A model generated the notes under the pieces. The model did not search any database, was not told where the DNA came from, and worked only from the letters and a program-made list of their open reading frames with translations. This document shows positions 5,191-5,250 of a stretch of DNA of 5,250 bases, piece after piece (position 1 is the stretch's first letter; each line of letters begins with the position of its first letter). The DNA comes from Candidatus Desantisiibacteriota bacterium. GTDB taxonomy: Bacteria; JACRDZ01. The DNA lies in the NCBI GenBank assembly GCA_016209155.1, contig JACQWU010000209.1, positions 1 through 5,250 of the forward strand, read 5' to 3'. Both the position numbers and the translations under genes were made by a program.

Positions 5191-5250
5191 TCACTTTGGA
5201 TAATGTCGTGCAATCCACATTTCTCTTACACTTACCAGCCCTTGTTCTTT
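5191..5250 (-). CDS. Group II intron reverse transcriptase/maturase, C-terminal 19 residues only
   Basis: The minus strand from the window edge reads as 19 open codons followed by TGA (5193-5191). The peptide contains GLVSVREMWIARHYPK, resembling the GL.S...LW...HYP ending common in class C intron-encoded proteins. The ORF ends 7 nt before domain V, the usual arrangement when the gene occupies domain IV. The reverse transcriptase, thumb and most of the maturase domain lie beyond the right edge, so integrity cannot be judged. The identification rests on a short peptide, but its position next to domain V makes it secure. Confidence 0.8.
   Translation of the reverse strand, partial: KEQGLVSVREMWIARHYPK

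Larger units (their letters stand above)
5112..5250 (-). mobile_element. Group II intron, 3' end (bacterial class C-like), continues past the window
   Basis: Read on the minus strand, the segment has the expected order: the C-terminal end of a reverse transcriptase ORF (stop at 5193-5191), a 7-nt gap, a domain V hairpin (about 5183-5149), a domain VI hairpin (5147-5112) and the 3' terminus ACCCGAT. Group II introns are self-splicing retroelements that move through an encoded reverse transcriptase/maturase. The domain V sequence, beginning GAACCGCC and ending GGTGGTGTG, closely matches what I remember of the Oceanobacillus iheyensis class C intron. The 3' splice boundary is placed between 5112 and 5111 from the YGAT-type end and the branch-point spacing. 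The element is inserted antisense to the HEPN gene. Class C introns usually insert just after terminator hairpins, so the 5' exon beyond the window may hold one. Confidence 0.88.

Noticed and set aside
1-5250. CRISPR array, tRNA, rRNA or diversity-generating retroelement
   Set aside because: No regularly spaced direct repeats, no cloverleaf or rRNA signatures, and no template/variable repeat pair are visible. The reverse transcriptase end belongs with group II intron domains V and VI.

Overview
This is a low-GC bacterial chromosome segment. It carries a conserved housekeeping cluster on the left, a convergent lipid-type reductase gene in the middle and an accessory gene next to a group II intron on the right. 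The order fabF - rnc - Elp3-like radical SAM protein is the usual fatty-acid-synthesis/RNase III neighbourhood of many low-GC or deep-branching bacteria, where acpP normally lies upstream and smc/ftsY downstream. The palindromic intergenic repeats and the geranylgeranyl-reductase-family flavoprotein suggest an uncultivated lineage (Omnitrophota-like is one possibility). This taxonomic guess is weak and rests on no marker gene.

Layout: 1-193 is intergenic, with a nested palindrome (49-111) and a small hairpin (130-148). fabF (194-1362) follows but is frameshifted: about 70 bp encoding a conserved block of some 24 residues is missing around position 780, leaving two half-ORFs. rnc (1384-2103) is intact. 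A radical SAM protein of the Elp3-related family (2112-3017) keeps its [4Fe-4S] motif and C-terminal part, but appears to lack about 40 residues in frame around position 2510. A perfect hairpin (3027-3044) separates this plus-strand cluster from a convergent, intact geranylgeranyl reductase family FAD oxidoreductase (3077-4150, minus). That gene has a well-spaced promoter placed so close to the ATG that its mRNA may be leaderless.

The right third is accessory in character. After 358 bp of AT-rich spacer containing another palindromic repeat comes a textbook-spaced promoter (4427-4455). It drives a very AT-rich gene for a small alpha-helical protein with an R-x4-H HEPN ribonuclease motif (4509-5120). 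The last two codons and the stop codon of this gene are supplied by the 3' end of an antisense group II intron. Of the intron, domain VI, domain V (CGC triad, close to the bacterial class C form) and the last 19 codons of the reverse transcriptase/maturase lie in the window; the rest is beyond the right edge.

The main points of interest are the two internal deletions in conserved genes flanking an intact rnc, and the HEPN gene whose 3' end is defined by a retroelement. No complete new multi-gene system can be demonstrated from this window.
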